This document shows positions 29,299 through 38,671 of a stretch of 64,000 nucleotides of DNA, piece after piece (the stretch's first letter is position 1; the number at the start of each line of letters is the position of its first letter). Under the pieces are notes generated by a model, which was not told the DNA's origin, made no database searches, and saw nothing but the letters and a program-made list of their open reading frames with translations. The DNA lies in NCBI GenBank assembly GCA_900323505.1, contig OOIN01000002.1:1736001-1800000 (forward strand). The letters are read 5' to 3'. This DNA is from Ustilago trichophora. Lineage: Eukaryota; Basidiomycota; Ustilaginomycetes; Ustilaginales; Ustilaginaceae. The translations under genes and the position numbers were made by a program.

Positions 29299-32040
29299 AT
29301 GGGGCCGAGCGGCGCGAGAGCGGGGATTCCCTTCCCCGGCGCCAGCAGCGCCAGCAGCACAAGTGGATCCGCGCGCGCAGCATCGATACCTCGCTCGATT
29401 CCTGACTCTCTGTCGGAAACGGGTGAAGTAAGTGAGAGCCGCGATATGGAGGTAGACACAGAGCCGACAGCAAAGCGCAACAATCAAAGCGGCGTGGAGC
29501 CTTCCACCAGTTTGCCAAGCATCAAGAACCTCTTTGGCATCGAGCGAAAAGAACCTCTCGCTTCAGTACGTCGTTCTGAGGGGGTCTCTGATGACGGCCA
29601 TTCTTCTCTCGGCACAGCCACACCAAGCTCGCCAGCAGCCTTGCACGTAGCAGCCTCGTCTCAACCTCTCGACCATCGCAGCCTTCGTGGCCATGCCAGC
29701 ATCAGCAGCTTCTCGGAATTCCAGTCAGGTCTCTCGCACAGCTCGAGCTCTTCGTCGCTCGGACCCATTCGCACCCGTCATTCCTCCAACGCCTCGGGCT
29801 CGTACGGTCGAAGTGGTCCGCTTGTGCCTAGCACGCCTCCTCGCCACCCTGGTTCATCGACGCATCCTTTCAGCCCCGAAGATGTAGGCTCGCGACGACG
29901 AGTCGATTCGCGATCTCGTCAGGCTCAAGCCCTCAAGGGCCTCATCTTATCACCCCCATCGCGCAGGCTACCGCTGGACGGAGATGGCCCTGCTTCCGAC
30001 ATGCAACCAGCGTCTCAGAGACGCAGCGGACATCGTCCTGCATCTTCCTCCTCTGGCTCGCTCTCCACGCTCTTTTCGCACATCTCGACCGCCTCAGATC
30101 CCTCGCCGATGCTTCCACCAGGCTATGTACCATCGACGCACACGTCCGAGGAGAGCATTCCTCACGAAGGCTGGGGTGCCGCCAGCGCTCATTCCGAGAG
30201 CACGAGCCCGCGCACCAGCTGGCACAGCCGCTCCTCGACGCTCGAGTCAGGCGATGCAGCTTACAAAATGATGGGAAACGATCGACCTTCCAGCTCGCTT
30301 CTGCCACCTTTTCGCGAGGCGCACTTTCCTCCAGGTGAACCCTCTCGTTACTCGCCGGAGCAGCATTTTTCGAATCTATCACGCCACCGATCCATGCGTA
30401 CGTCAGGCTCATCTGCTGACCTGCCTAGTTCGGCGGCTGGGCCATCACATCGGCCGCGTGCCCGAACGCTCACACATTCAGATCGGCCCATCGCGCCTTT
30501 ACCAAACTCGGATGATCCGGCGAGGAAGCAGAGGTTGGAGGCTGCCTCTGAGCTTTTGCGTATGGGCCAGCAGAGAAGCGACGATCCGGGCTCGATGGGA
30601 GGCGGCCGCATGTACTCGCACAAGCACAGCATGTCGATGCAGGAACGTGCACCGCTTCCGATGGAGCTCTACGAGAATACCAGCACCGTTCGAACGCATC
30701 GACCCAAATCTCATTCCATGTCTGGTCAGGAACCGTACGATCCAGACATGCCACTGCACCACGGCCCGCCGGGAATGCCTGCGCCGGGGCTGGGTGCGCC
30801 TCCATTCGAGCGAGGCGGACCATCACCAGGAGGTCCAGGCATGTTTGACTCGTTCCATCCTAGAAGAGGACGTGGGGCCGGGGAGGATGCACCTCGCCCA
30901 GGCGGTGCCGGCTGGGTGTTCCCACGCCGACCTATACCATCGGAATCAGCCGAAGCACAGCGCAACGCTTTCCAAGCGCAAATGATGCGAGGACAGGGAC
31001 TGGCAAGTGTCCCCGACGGCATCATCTCCGCACAACATGGCGGCGCTTTCGGTGGCGTTCGGGCAGCACCTAGCGCTACAGGCACCATCGCATCTGGGCA
31101 AGCCAAATACGAATGCGCGTGGTGCGGCAAGCGCTTCTCGCGACCCTCGAGTCTGAAAATCCACCATCACTCTCACACAGGAGAAAAACCCTTTGTCTGC
31201 AACGAACCGGGCTGCGGTCGATCGTTCAGCGTCCAGTCGAATCTGAGACGTCACCAAAAGTGCCACGCTCCCGGTGGCGATCAATCCGAGATGGAACCGT
31301 CTCGTCAGCAGCAAGGCCATGTGCCTAGTCGCAGCGACGAGGCGTATTGGGCACGCGGACCACCGCCTCCTTCGGCCGCTTCTGGCTCCAGAACGAGCCC
31401 TGGTGGTGGAGGTTGGCATCCAGGCTATGGGCCTGGACCTGGGCCTGCCCACGGTCATGGACACGGCTATGGCATGGGACACCCACCTCCTGGACCGATG
31501 CCTCCGCAAATGCAGATGCATATGCAAATGCAAATGCAGATGAAGGATCACCCTCCACTGTCGCGCTCCGCATATGAGCCCGGTTCACGAAGCATGAATA
31601 CGTGGACCGAGATGCGCCGCGGTGAGATGCCACCGCCTGGGTATCGGGAGTACGATCGCGTCCCGCCTGGTGACCAATACGGCATGTCCGGGTCGCCTCG
31701 CCGCTTCACGCAGATGCAGGATCGTCGTCTTTCAGAATCTTCGGGAGAGGAGGAAGAAGAGGACGAGCTTTTGCACGACAACGAGCAGCCTGGCAGGAAG
31801 GGCATGAAATCTGAACGCTCTCAAGGGCGAAAAGCTGACGCCGACTCGGTGACCAAAGGCTCTACTTCGGGCGGTGGATCTAGCGAAGATGAGGGAGACA
31901 CGACGGTTACCATGAAGACTGGTCCAAGACCCAGGAGCACCACGAGTGCAAGCACGACGTCGAACCTGCGTGCCGGCTTGGGCTCGCTCTTGAATCCGGA
32001 GGAGAGGAAGCCAGACAGCCGGGTCAAGGAAGAGCTCTGA
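29299..32040 (+). CDS. C2H2 zinc-finger transcription factor
   Basis: 913 aa from the first in-frame ATG (29299, MGPSGARAG); the frame upstream starts only at a GTG. The DNA-binding part is a tandem pair of C2H2 fingers (about 604-656): YECAWCGKRFSRPSSLKIHH, then a TGEKPF linker, then FVCNEPGCGRSFS..LRRHQKCH. The rest is Ser/Pro/Gly-rich and apparently disordered, with a Gly/Pro/His tract followed by alternating Met-Gln (about 710-755) and an acidic patch (EEEEEDELLHD, about 815-825). A poly(A) signal AATAAA lies at 32187. The leader is long and pyrimidine-rich, suggesting translational or promoter control. The target genes cannot be told from sequence; two-finger regulators of development such as smut Biz1 have a similar layout, but identity is not claimed. 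Confidence 0.85.
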   Translation: MGPSGARAGIPFPGASSASSTSGSARAASIPRSIPDSLSETGEVSESRDMEVDTEPTAKRNNQSGVEPSTSLPSIKNLFGIERKEPLASVRRSEGVSDDGHSSLGTATPSSPAALHVAASSQPLDHRSLRGHASISSFSEFQSGLSHSSSSSSLGPIRTRHSSNASGSYGRSGPLVPSTPPRHPGSSTHPFSPEDVGSRRRVDSRSRQAQALKGLILSPPSRRLPLDGDGPASDMQPASQRRSGHRPASSSSGSLSTLFSHISTASDPSPMLPPGYVPSTHTSEESIPHEGWGAASAHSESTSPRTSWHSRSSTLESGDAAYKMMGNDRPSSSLLPPFREAHFPPGEPSRYSPEQHFSNLSRHRSMRTSGSSADLPSSAAGPSHRPRARTLTHSDRPIAPLPNSDDPARKQRLEAASELLRMGQQRSDDPGSMGGGRMYSHKHSMSMQERAPLPMELYENTSTVRTHRPKSHSMSGQEPYDPDMPLHHGPPGMPAPGLGAPPFERGGPSPGGPGMFDSFHPRRGRGAGEDAPRPGGAGWVFPRRPIPSESAEAQRNAFQAQMMRGQGLASVPDGIISAQHGGAFGGVRAAPSATGTIASGQAKYECAWCGKRFSRPSSLKIHHHSHTGEKPFVCNEPGCGRSFSVQSNLRRHQKCHAPGGDQSEMEPSRQQQGHVPSRSDEAYWARGPPPPSAASGSRTSPGGGGWHPGYGPGPGPAHGHGHGYGMGHPPPGPMPPQMQMHMQMQMQMKDHPPLSRSAYEPGSRSMNTWTEMRRGEMPPPGYREYDRVPPGDQYGMSGSPRRFTQMQDRRLSESSGEEEEEDELLHDNEQPGRKGMKSERSQGRKADADSVTKGSTSGGGSSEDEGDTTVTMKTGPRPRSTTSASTTSNLRAGLGSLLNPEERKPDSRVKEEL

Positions 32041-33174
32041 TTGATTCCATCACGCGCACCGTGGCTTTTTGTACGATAGGTTGAATCTCGGCGAAGTGGG
32101 ATACCGTGTTTTTTTTTGTTGCTCTTGAAAGGTTGCTGACCTGTGTGCATGAAATGGACCGAGACTTGATAAACAAGGTGGGTGCGAATAAAGTAAGATA
32201 GGCTTGAGTGGTTCGGGAAGGTCAGACGAGAGATTACTCGGCGAGCTTGTTAGCTGCATGTCATGCAATCTGTCCATTACCATGGTTGCGCATGTTCTTC
32301 TTCAAGTAATGCCCAACGTCGCGGACCAGCGTCAGGACGGGCTTACAATGCGGCGGCGCTACAGAAGTGCATGTAGTCAGGAAGAGTTTGCTGTGCTGGC
32401 GGCGGTCCATGCAGAGTGCCACATCAAGAGAGAAAGAGAGAGAGAGAGTTTGTGTGTGGGGCTGCATGCGTGGATCATGGATCCTTCGGAAGGCGAGCTG
32501 GAAATTCAGGGTTTAAGGTTGCAGTTTCTTTCAGACACGTTTAGATCTTCGCGCAAAAGAGTGGTGATTAAACGCCCCGCCGTGTGAGCGGGGACATGTG
32601 CGTGTGCGTTGTGCAAGCGCGTCTGCGTTGCAGATCGACTCCAACTTGACGCACTCAGCTGCTTCTTCTTCTTCTTCTTCTTCTTCTTCAACTTGTTGGT
32701 CACTCGCCTTTGTTCAACCGAAAAGCTCTCCAGTAGAACAGAAGAAAAGGCTACGCCCGCCAAGAAGGCACAGCCGACGACTCAACGGACCGGTCTCCTT
32801 TGCTTCCATTTGTGCTTGGCCCACTTCACCACAACCGACCATCACCGCGCAGCAGCCTGCAGCTCGAGCCTCCTTCTAACTTGTCCGCACAGCTGGCCGT
32901 GTGGGCTGTATCCCTACTTTGGAGAAGCAGCAACACATACGCACAGCAACTAGCCAGAAAGTTTTCAGCGTGTCCTCTATAGTAGATGCAGCCCGCGAAA
33001 ACAGGCTTCCGCCTCTCACAGTTGCAGTACCTTTAGCTCAACTTCATAGGAGTTGTTACGCAACATCTATACACACAATCAGTCAAAGCTCCTTTTTCCC
33101 GTTTGCTTCTCGGTGGTGCAAGGCTCCAAACCGTCCCTTTCATTTCGTCGAGCTAGGCGGCTGGTGCTTCACGC
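32041..33174. other. intergenic region and leader of the Arf GEF gene
   Basis: Contains the 3' end of the C2H2 gene, a short AG run (about 32428-32448), a CTT microsatellite (32662-32689) and a C-rich leader. No gene is seen. Confidence 0.55.
32662..32689 (+). repeat. (CTT)9 microsatellite
   Basis: Trinucleotide run in the intergenic region upstream of the Arf GEF gene. Confidence 0.85.
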
Positions 33175-36100
33175 ATGTCTTCAACGCATATCCTCACCGA
33201 CGGTGATGGTACGCCTCAGCGCACCTCCATCTCCAGCGACCACTCCGAGATCCCTTCTTACCCGCAATCTGACACCTATGCTTCGCCATCCGATCCACCA
33301 GTAGAGCTTCCACCGATCAATGCGCCATCACCTCGTTCTCTAGAACGCGAACTTGACCCAAAACGGCCCCTCCGTGGGGACTTCCCCACCATCCGGGCTA
33401 ACGGCCGTCATCCGCAGCATCGTCCCGACACCGCCAGCACCACCGCTTCTTTTGCGTCAGCCAGTGCTGATACCCCGAGTCGACCATCCGCAGCAAGTTC
33501 GTCTAGCTCTCGTCACGCTTCACCGAAAAAGTCTGCCCCTTCACGTATCGGCAGAAGCTTTGAAGCTCTTCTCGCCTCCGACGAGACCTATGTTCTCAGA
33601 GAGTCTGCCAAGGTTGCACTTGATCCCGAAGACAGCCTTGACTCTCGCACGAGCTCATCTTCAGCGCAAGGTCTGCTGAGACCTTCATCTAGCGCAAATC
33701 GTGTCATTGTCGAGCGTCGAAGAGAACGATCGGATTCATCTTCACAGAGTGCCGGGCTGGAAGAATTAGACAAAGAGCTCGCCGATACTACTCCACGACC
33801 GCCGGATGCCGACATCTTTCAAACGCCTCTGAGGAAACCGCAATTGTCGGCTTCAGCTGGGACCATCATAAGGTCATCCTCAGGCGGCGTCAGAACCAAC
33901 GGAGGCCATATTCCACCGTCGCCAGACAGGTCCACCTCACTGCAACAATACCAGGGTGCTTCTCCAAGCACATCTTCGCCCTCGTCCAAACGTCTGCCCG
34001 CAGCAATGTCGGCAATGCCAGGCTTCATGCTCCCTCCAGGGTCCGAATCGCCCCGTGGAACCCTGCGATCGCGTCCACGTGCTACAAGTAGCATTGGATT
34101 GGAGCAAGAAATCAATGCGACTTCTTCCACCAAAAGCGGTGCAGATCAGGCTGCGTCGATGGGGTCTTTCCGTCAGCGTATGAAGAAGACGAGCGGATTC
34201 CTCCGCAAACTGCGCAAGGACAACACACAGACTCGCCGCGACAAAGATGCTCCTAGACCAAGCGGGTCCAGCTCATCAGGACATGCATACTCGATTGGCT
34301 CCAATCCTTCCGCCACTTCTCTGGGCCGATCTGGCACCAGCGAGTTGACAGTCGGCGCCGCGTCGCTTGGTCGCAGAGAAAGCAAGACCAGCGTTCTGAG
34401 CCAAGGCGGCTCCTCGACTACGGGCAGCACTTCGCATTCGCTTCACAAACAAACTACACACTTTGCATCGACAGACGGAGTAGCCGTCCCAAGCATCCCA
34501 GAGCGCTTCATTCAGCCTTCAAGCAGCTCCGGCTCTTATGTCGCTGCTGAATGGAGCGCAGCCGAGCCTCACATGTCCAACCTCGATCATACCCTAGCCG
34601 CTGACATGCAAGAGCTCGTGCCGCCCAGCAGATCTGGTCTCCGAGTCCCTTCAGCACCTGCGACCTTGACCGAATGGAGTCCAACAGCCAGAGTTGCCCT
34701 GCCTCAGCGCTCCAGCTCCCAGGGCCACGAACGAAACAAATCGCTGGGTTCCAGCGATTCCACCGGCGCCATCCGTTTGGCTGTTCAGCAGCTCGAGTCA
34801 CACATGAATGACGCTCTGAAAGAAGCACCCGCTCAAAAAATTCATGTTGCTGAGGAGCGAGATGCGCCGATGCCAAAGCAGCGATGGGGTCCGTCACCGC
34901 AGCTGCCGGACCTCGATATTCAGCGATATAAGGAGAGATCAGGCAGCTTCTTGGAAGAAAAGGAACTCGTGTCTCCCAAGGCCTGCATTCACTCGGAAAT
35001 CGAGGCTTCAGAGCCTTTCCGATCCCCCCGCGCAGCGTCATATCCGACCACACCAGCTACGGTGGACTCGTATCCAGACTATATTCGCAAGGGACCTGAA
35101 CATGTTGCGGCCACCGGCCTCGGCATCAACCCTGGCCCTCCTGGCCAAGCATCTGCCACGTTCTCCCACTTGCAGCAAAGCCCTAGCGGCGCGCGTATCG
35201 ATCCCGTTTCGACACGTGCCCTCGAGAATGGGTCGAACGCTGATGCGCAGCCAACCAAGCCCGAGCCGTCAAAATCTACGGGATCGCTTCGGCGACCAAA
35301 CCCGTCTGACCCTTTGGATGGTACCGACTCACCTCAATATGCCAACTCGGCTCGAAGCAGTCAGCGCAACTCGGTCGTCGATCCCATCGCTGATGTCGTA
35401 TCTCGTCGAACAGCCGACTCGGGCGCCAGCCTGATCAGCGTCCGATCCTTTGAGACGGCTGCTGAGAGTGCAGGTCTCGACAGCGCGGATCCGAGAGTCT
35501 CCTCGTTCACTGTCCCTCCACGTGTCTCTGAGGCTATTCACACTGCATCACCGAGACTGTCTCATGATCATGCCAATGGTCTCGGTGGCTCACCTCTTAC
35601 TGGACACAGCGCCTCCCGACTCCAACAGGCCCAACACGCAGATTCGTTTGACGTTGTGACTGACACGCACCGCCTCGTACAGGATCAAGTTGATGACTCG
35701 CGGCTTTCCGACGTCGGGGAAGACCCGGAGCAGAGCATTCGATTGGTGGCCAAGCGCTCCAACACTGAAGATCTCGATGTTCCGTCGCCCTCGCATGATG
35801 GTGGTGCCACAACAATTGTTACCGCGCCCGCCACCCCTGATATGGATCCATCTGCTTTACCCAAAATGGTCGAACTGTCCGAGCATTCGTTCCTGCGACC
35901 GGGAAGGAATGGCAGCATCGGTCGGGGTCTGTCCAACGATTCATCCTCAGTCAAAGTCGGTGCAGGCTTACTCTCAACCCCGTCGGTGCTAAGAAGCCCT
36001 TCGCCTATTTCGTCATCGACCTCTGCCCGAACGAGCTTTGATGCTGCTTCGCGGCCGAATCATGAGGAGGGATCCGCGCCTCCGGCTATCGCAGCATCGG

Positions 36101-38352
36101 CACAAGAGCTAGCCACCAAATGTTGGGAGGAAGATCCGGGTTTCTTGAAGCGAGAAAAAATTGCAGAGTGGCTCGGCGGTCTCGGCCTGATCAATCGGGC
36201 AGCGCGTACCTTCTACTTTGCCAACTTTGACTTTAGTGGATTGAGACTCGATGTTGCTTTCCGCCGGCTTTGCGACAAGCTCTTCCTGCGCGCCGAGACG
36301 CAGCAGATTGATCGCATCCTCGCTGCCTTCTCACAGCGTTACTACGAGTGCAACCCGGACTCGGTCTTTGGTAGCTCTGACGTGATCCACTCGGTCGTCT
36401 TCAGTATTCTCCTCCTCAATACAGACTTGCACATTGCCGAGCTGCAGGAGAGGATGACACGCCAGCAGTTCGTACGCAACACACTCAGCGCGATCGCCGA
36501 AAGCAGCCCAGATGCGCAGGCCCTGTCAGTTCAAGACGACAGCAGGAGCAGCTTCAGCGTGGCACCCAACGAGTTTGCACGCAGCGCCGACGCTGCTCCA
36601 CAGTCTTTCAATCCTGCACAGCGTCGAAACAGCATCAGCAGCTATCTTGGCGGTCGGTCAAAGCAGACGTCAAGCTCCACCAATCTCGAAACTTCCTCGG
36701 ATGCGGTGTATCAAGACAGTTCCCGCCCTGGCACAGCAATGAGCGGAGCCAAGGGCAAGGAAGCGGAGATCGAAATCATGCTTCGGGACATCTATGCTGC
36801 GGTCAAGTCTGAACGCATTTTGCTTCCCAGTCCCGAGTCGGGCTCGGGGCCTGTAGCTGCTGGAAGGCCTTCTGGCACATTCAGCGCGGCAGGCGGTCGC
36901 AGAAAGATGGGCATGGGAAGCGACAGGATGACGGCGCTCAAGCGGGGGTCGATTCGAGGCATTCAAGGCTTGCTCGGCGGTCTTGGATCCAACCCTTCGC
37001 TTTTGGATCCGTCCATTAGCCCCAACCCTTCGCGCTCTTCTGTTGACTCTTGGGGTCGTCCTTCGCAGTCCCTTGCCTCCGGTGTTGACCGTGACAGGTT
37101 GCTGTCGCCACTTCCTTCCATCACTCCTGGCTTCGCCAGCACGTTGACGCAGACCATCATCAAGGAGTCGATGGAGGAAGAAGCAGCCGCCGGCAATCCA
37201 AATCTCTCTGTCACGACCGAGAATCCATTGGATGAAGAGGATGACGACGACAAGCTTGCACTTGCTGGTCCTCCGTGGGCTAAGGAAGGTTCCCTGACCC
37301 GGAAGCACTACTGGGAAGGTGCCGGCAAGCGGTCGAAGGACAAGAGCTGGACCGAGTTGTTTGTGGTGGTGTCCAAGGGGATGCTGTCGATGTTCCGATT
37401 CGATACGGGCGGCTCGTCATCTGTATCTGTGGGCGCTTCATCGAAGGCCAAGGGTCGTACCTCGGCTGCAGGATCGGGAGGTGCCGCCTCATCGGCAGTG
37501 TTGGGTGGAGGCAACTGGCTGTCGAACGCAACCTGCCTCGGCGAGATCCCTCTCGCCCACTCGCTCGCCAATGCCTTGCCTCCACCCGGGTACAACAAGA
37601 ACCGGCCCTATGTCTTTGCACTCACCCTGCCAGGTGGTAAAGTCTTCTTTTTCCAGACTGGCCACGAAGAGCTCGTCAACGAATGGGTTAGCACGTGTAA
37701 CTACTGGGCCGCGCGGCAGTCGAAAGAGCCTCTCGCAGGAGGTGTGAGCAACATGGAGTACGGATGGAATAAAGTCCTCCCGCAACTGTCTGATGACGAG
37801 TACGAGGAGCTGAACAATGTGACACCTCCCGAATCGAGCATCTATGGCGGTGGCGGCGGTTTGCTGGCCTCTGACAATCGTAGTGTGAGGAGTGGGAGAA
37901 GTTCAAAAGCACGAACGTTCGCCTCTCCCACTGGATCAGCTGCACCCTCGATCGGCACATCCAACAATGCTGGATTCATGTCAAACGAGCGCACCTTTAT
38001 CAACGAGTGGCGCACACCTCAGCTTCCAACCGTGCCCTCCACTTTGTCAGAAGAACGTCAGCTGGCCCGCTTAGAAAAGCAGGTGTCGACGATCGAATCC
38101 GACTTGACAATGCACAACGAATTGCGTCAACCCATGCTCAGCCTCTACTCGCCCAAAGGACAAAATCACGCCAAAGCACTAGCCAACTGGGAGCGTAAAA
38201 GCAACTACCTCCTCCAAGAACTCGTCAAATATCAGAGCTATGTCGAGATCTTGAAAAAGAGCGGAGATCTCAAGGCCGAAAGAAGGGCAAAGAGGGAAGT
38301 CGAGGGGATGATCGAAGCCGGGGATGCTGCTCTTGCCGAACTTCGGATCTAA
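33175..38352 (+). CDS. Sec7-PH domain Arf guanine-nucleotide exchange factor
   Basis: Exchange factor that loads GTP on Arf-family GTPases at membranes. 1725 aa, intronless, start ATG 33175. Residues 1-970 are Ser/Pro-rich and apparently disordered. The Sec7 domain covers about 975-1110: KIAEWLGGLGLINRAA, then the catalytic glutamic finger Glu1041 in LRAETQQIDRIL, then FSILLLNTDLHIAELQ. A PH domain follows (about 1361-1520, from KEGSLTRKHYWEG to NEWVSTCNYWAA), split by a Ser/Gly loop. A coiled coil (about 1620-1715) closes the protein. The Sec7-PH-coiled-coil order matches the Syt1/Yel1/EFA6 group, not the large Gea or Sec7 GEFs. Convergent with SEC2, 319 nt apart. Confidence 0.9.
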   Translation: MSSTHILTDGDGTPQRTSISSDHSEIPSYPQSDTYASPSDPPVELPPINAPSPRSLERELDPKRPLRGDFPTIRANGRHPQHRPDTASTTASFASASADTPSRPSAASSSSSRHASPKKSAPSRIGRSFEALLASDETYVLRESAKVALDPEDSLDSRTSSSSAQGLLRPSSSANRVIVERRRERSDSSSQSAGLEELDKELADTTPRPPDADIFQTPLRKPQLSASAGTIIRSSSGGVRTNGGHIPPSPDRSTSLQQYQGASPSTSSPSSKRLPAAMSAMPGFMLPPGSESPRGTLRSRPRATSSIGLEQEINATSSTKSGADQAASMGSFRQRMKKTSGFLRKLRKDNTQTRRDKDAPRPSGSSSSGHAYSIGSNPSATSLGRSGTSELTVGAASLGRRESKTSVLSQGGSSTTGSTSHSLHKQTTHFASTDGVAVPSIPERFIQPSSSSGSYVAAEWSAAEPHMSNLDHTLAADMQELVPPSRSGLRVPSAPATLTEWSPTARVALPQRSSSQGHERNKSLGSSDSTGAIRLAVQQLESHMNDALKEAPAQKIHVAEERDAPMPKQRWGPSPQLPDLDIQRYKERSGSFLEEKELVSPKACIHSEIEASEPFRSPRAASYPTTPATVDSYPDYIRKGPEHVAATGLGINPGPPGQASATFSHLQQSPSGARIDPVSTRALENGSNADAQPTKPEPSKSTGSLRRPNPSDPLDGTDSPQYANSARSSQRNSVVDPIADVVSRRTADSGASLISVRSFETAAESAGLDSADPRVSSFTVPPRVSEAIHTASPRLSHDHANGLGGSPLTGHSASRLQQAQHADSFDVVTDTHRLVQDQVDDSRLSDVGEDPEQSIRLVAKRSNTEDLDVPSPSHDGGATTIVTAPATPDMDPSALPKMVELSEHSFLRPGRNGSIGRGLSNDSSSVKVGAGLLSTPSVLRSPSPISSSTSARTSFDAASRPNHEEGSAPPAIAASAQELATKCWEEDPGFLKREKIAEWLGGLGLINRAARTFYFANFDFSGLRLDVAFRRLCDKLFLRAETQQIDRILAAFSQRYYECNPDSVFGSSDVIHSVVFSILLLNTDLHIAELQERMTRQQFVRNTLSAIAESSPDAQALSVQDDSRSSFSVAPNEFARSADAAPQSFNPAQRRNSISSYLGGRSKQTSSSTNLETSSDAVYQDSSRPGTAMSGAKGKEAEIEIMLRDIYAAVKSERILLPSPESGSGPVAAGRPSGTFSAAGGRRKMGMGSDRMTALKRGSIRGIQGLLGGLGSNPSLLDPSISPNPSRSSVDSWGRPSQSLASGVDRDRLLSPLPSITPGFASTLTQTIIKESMEEEAAAGNPNLSVTTENPLDEEDDDDKLALAGPPWAKEGSLTRKHYWEGAGKRSKDKSWTELFVVVSKGMLSMFRFDTGGSSSVSVGASSKAKGRTSAAGSGGAASSAVLGGGNWLSNATCLGEIPLAHSLANALPPPGYNKNRPYVFALTLPGGKVFFFQTGHEELVNEWVSTCNYWAARQSKEPLAGGVSNMEYGWNKVLPQLSDDEYEELNNVTPPESSIYGGGGGLLASDNRSVRSGRSSKARTFASPTGSAAPSIGTSNNAGFMSNERTFINEWRTPQLPTVPSTLSEERQLARLEKQVSTIESDLTMHNELRQPMLSLYSPKGQNHAKALANWERKSNYLLQELVKYQSYVEILKKSGDLKAERRAKREVEGMIEAGDAALAELRI

Positions 38353-38671
38353 ATTACTTATATGAAGTCAGTGAATGGGGGAGAGCGATAAGACTGCGGA
38401 AGCTTACCAAAGGACATGGCACACAGTCACTTTGCGAACGCTGCGTCCGTCAGGCTTCAATCAACGAACGTTTCTCAACGTTCAGACTTGTGGAAATGCA
38501 AAAAAGGCTCCGTCTGACAACCCTTTTCCTGACGTGCAAAACGTGTTACACTTCACATGCGACTCATCGGTTCGCCTGTTGCTGTGTGATTGTTCAAATT
38601 TGGATGATGCGATGAGGTGACAAATGACAATAAAAGATTAGCCTTCTGGCGTGAGGTGTGAAGGCGATGGT
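38353..38671. other. intergenic region between two convergent GEF genes
   Basis: 319 nt with the 3' ends of the Arf GEF (+) and SEC2 (-). A plus-strand AATAAA lies at 38629. Confidence 0.6.
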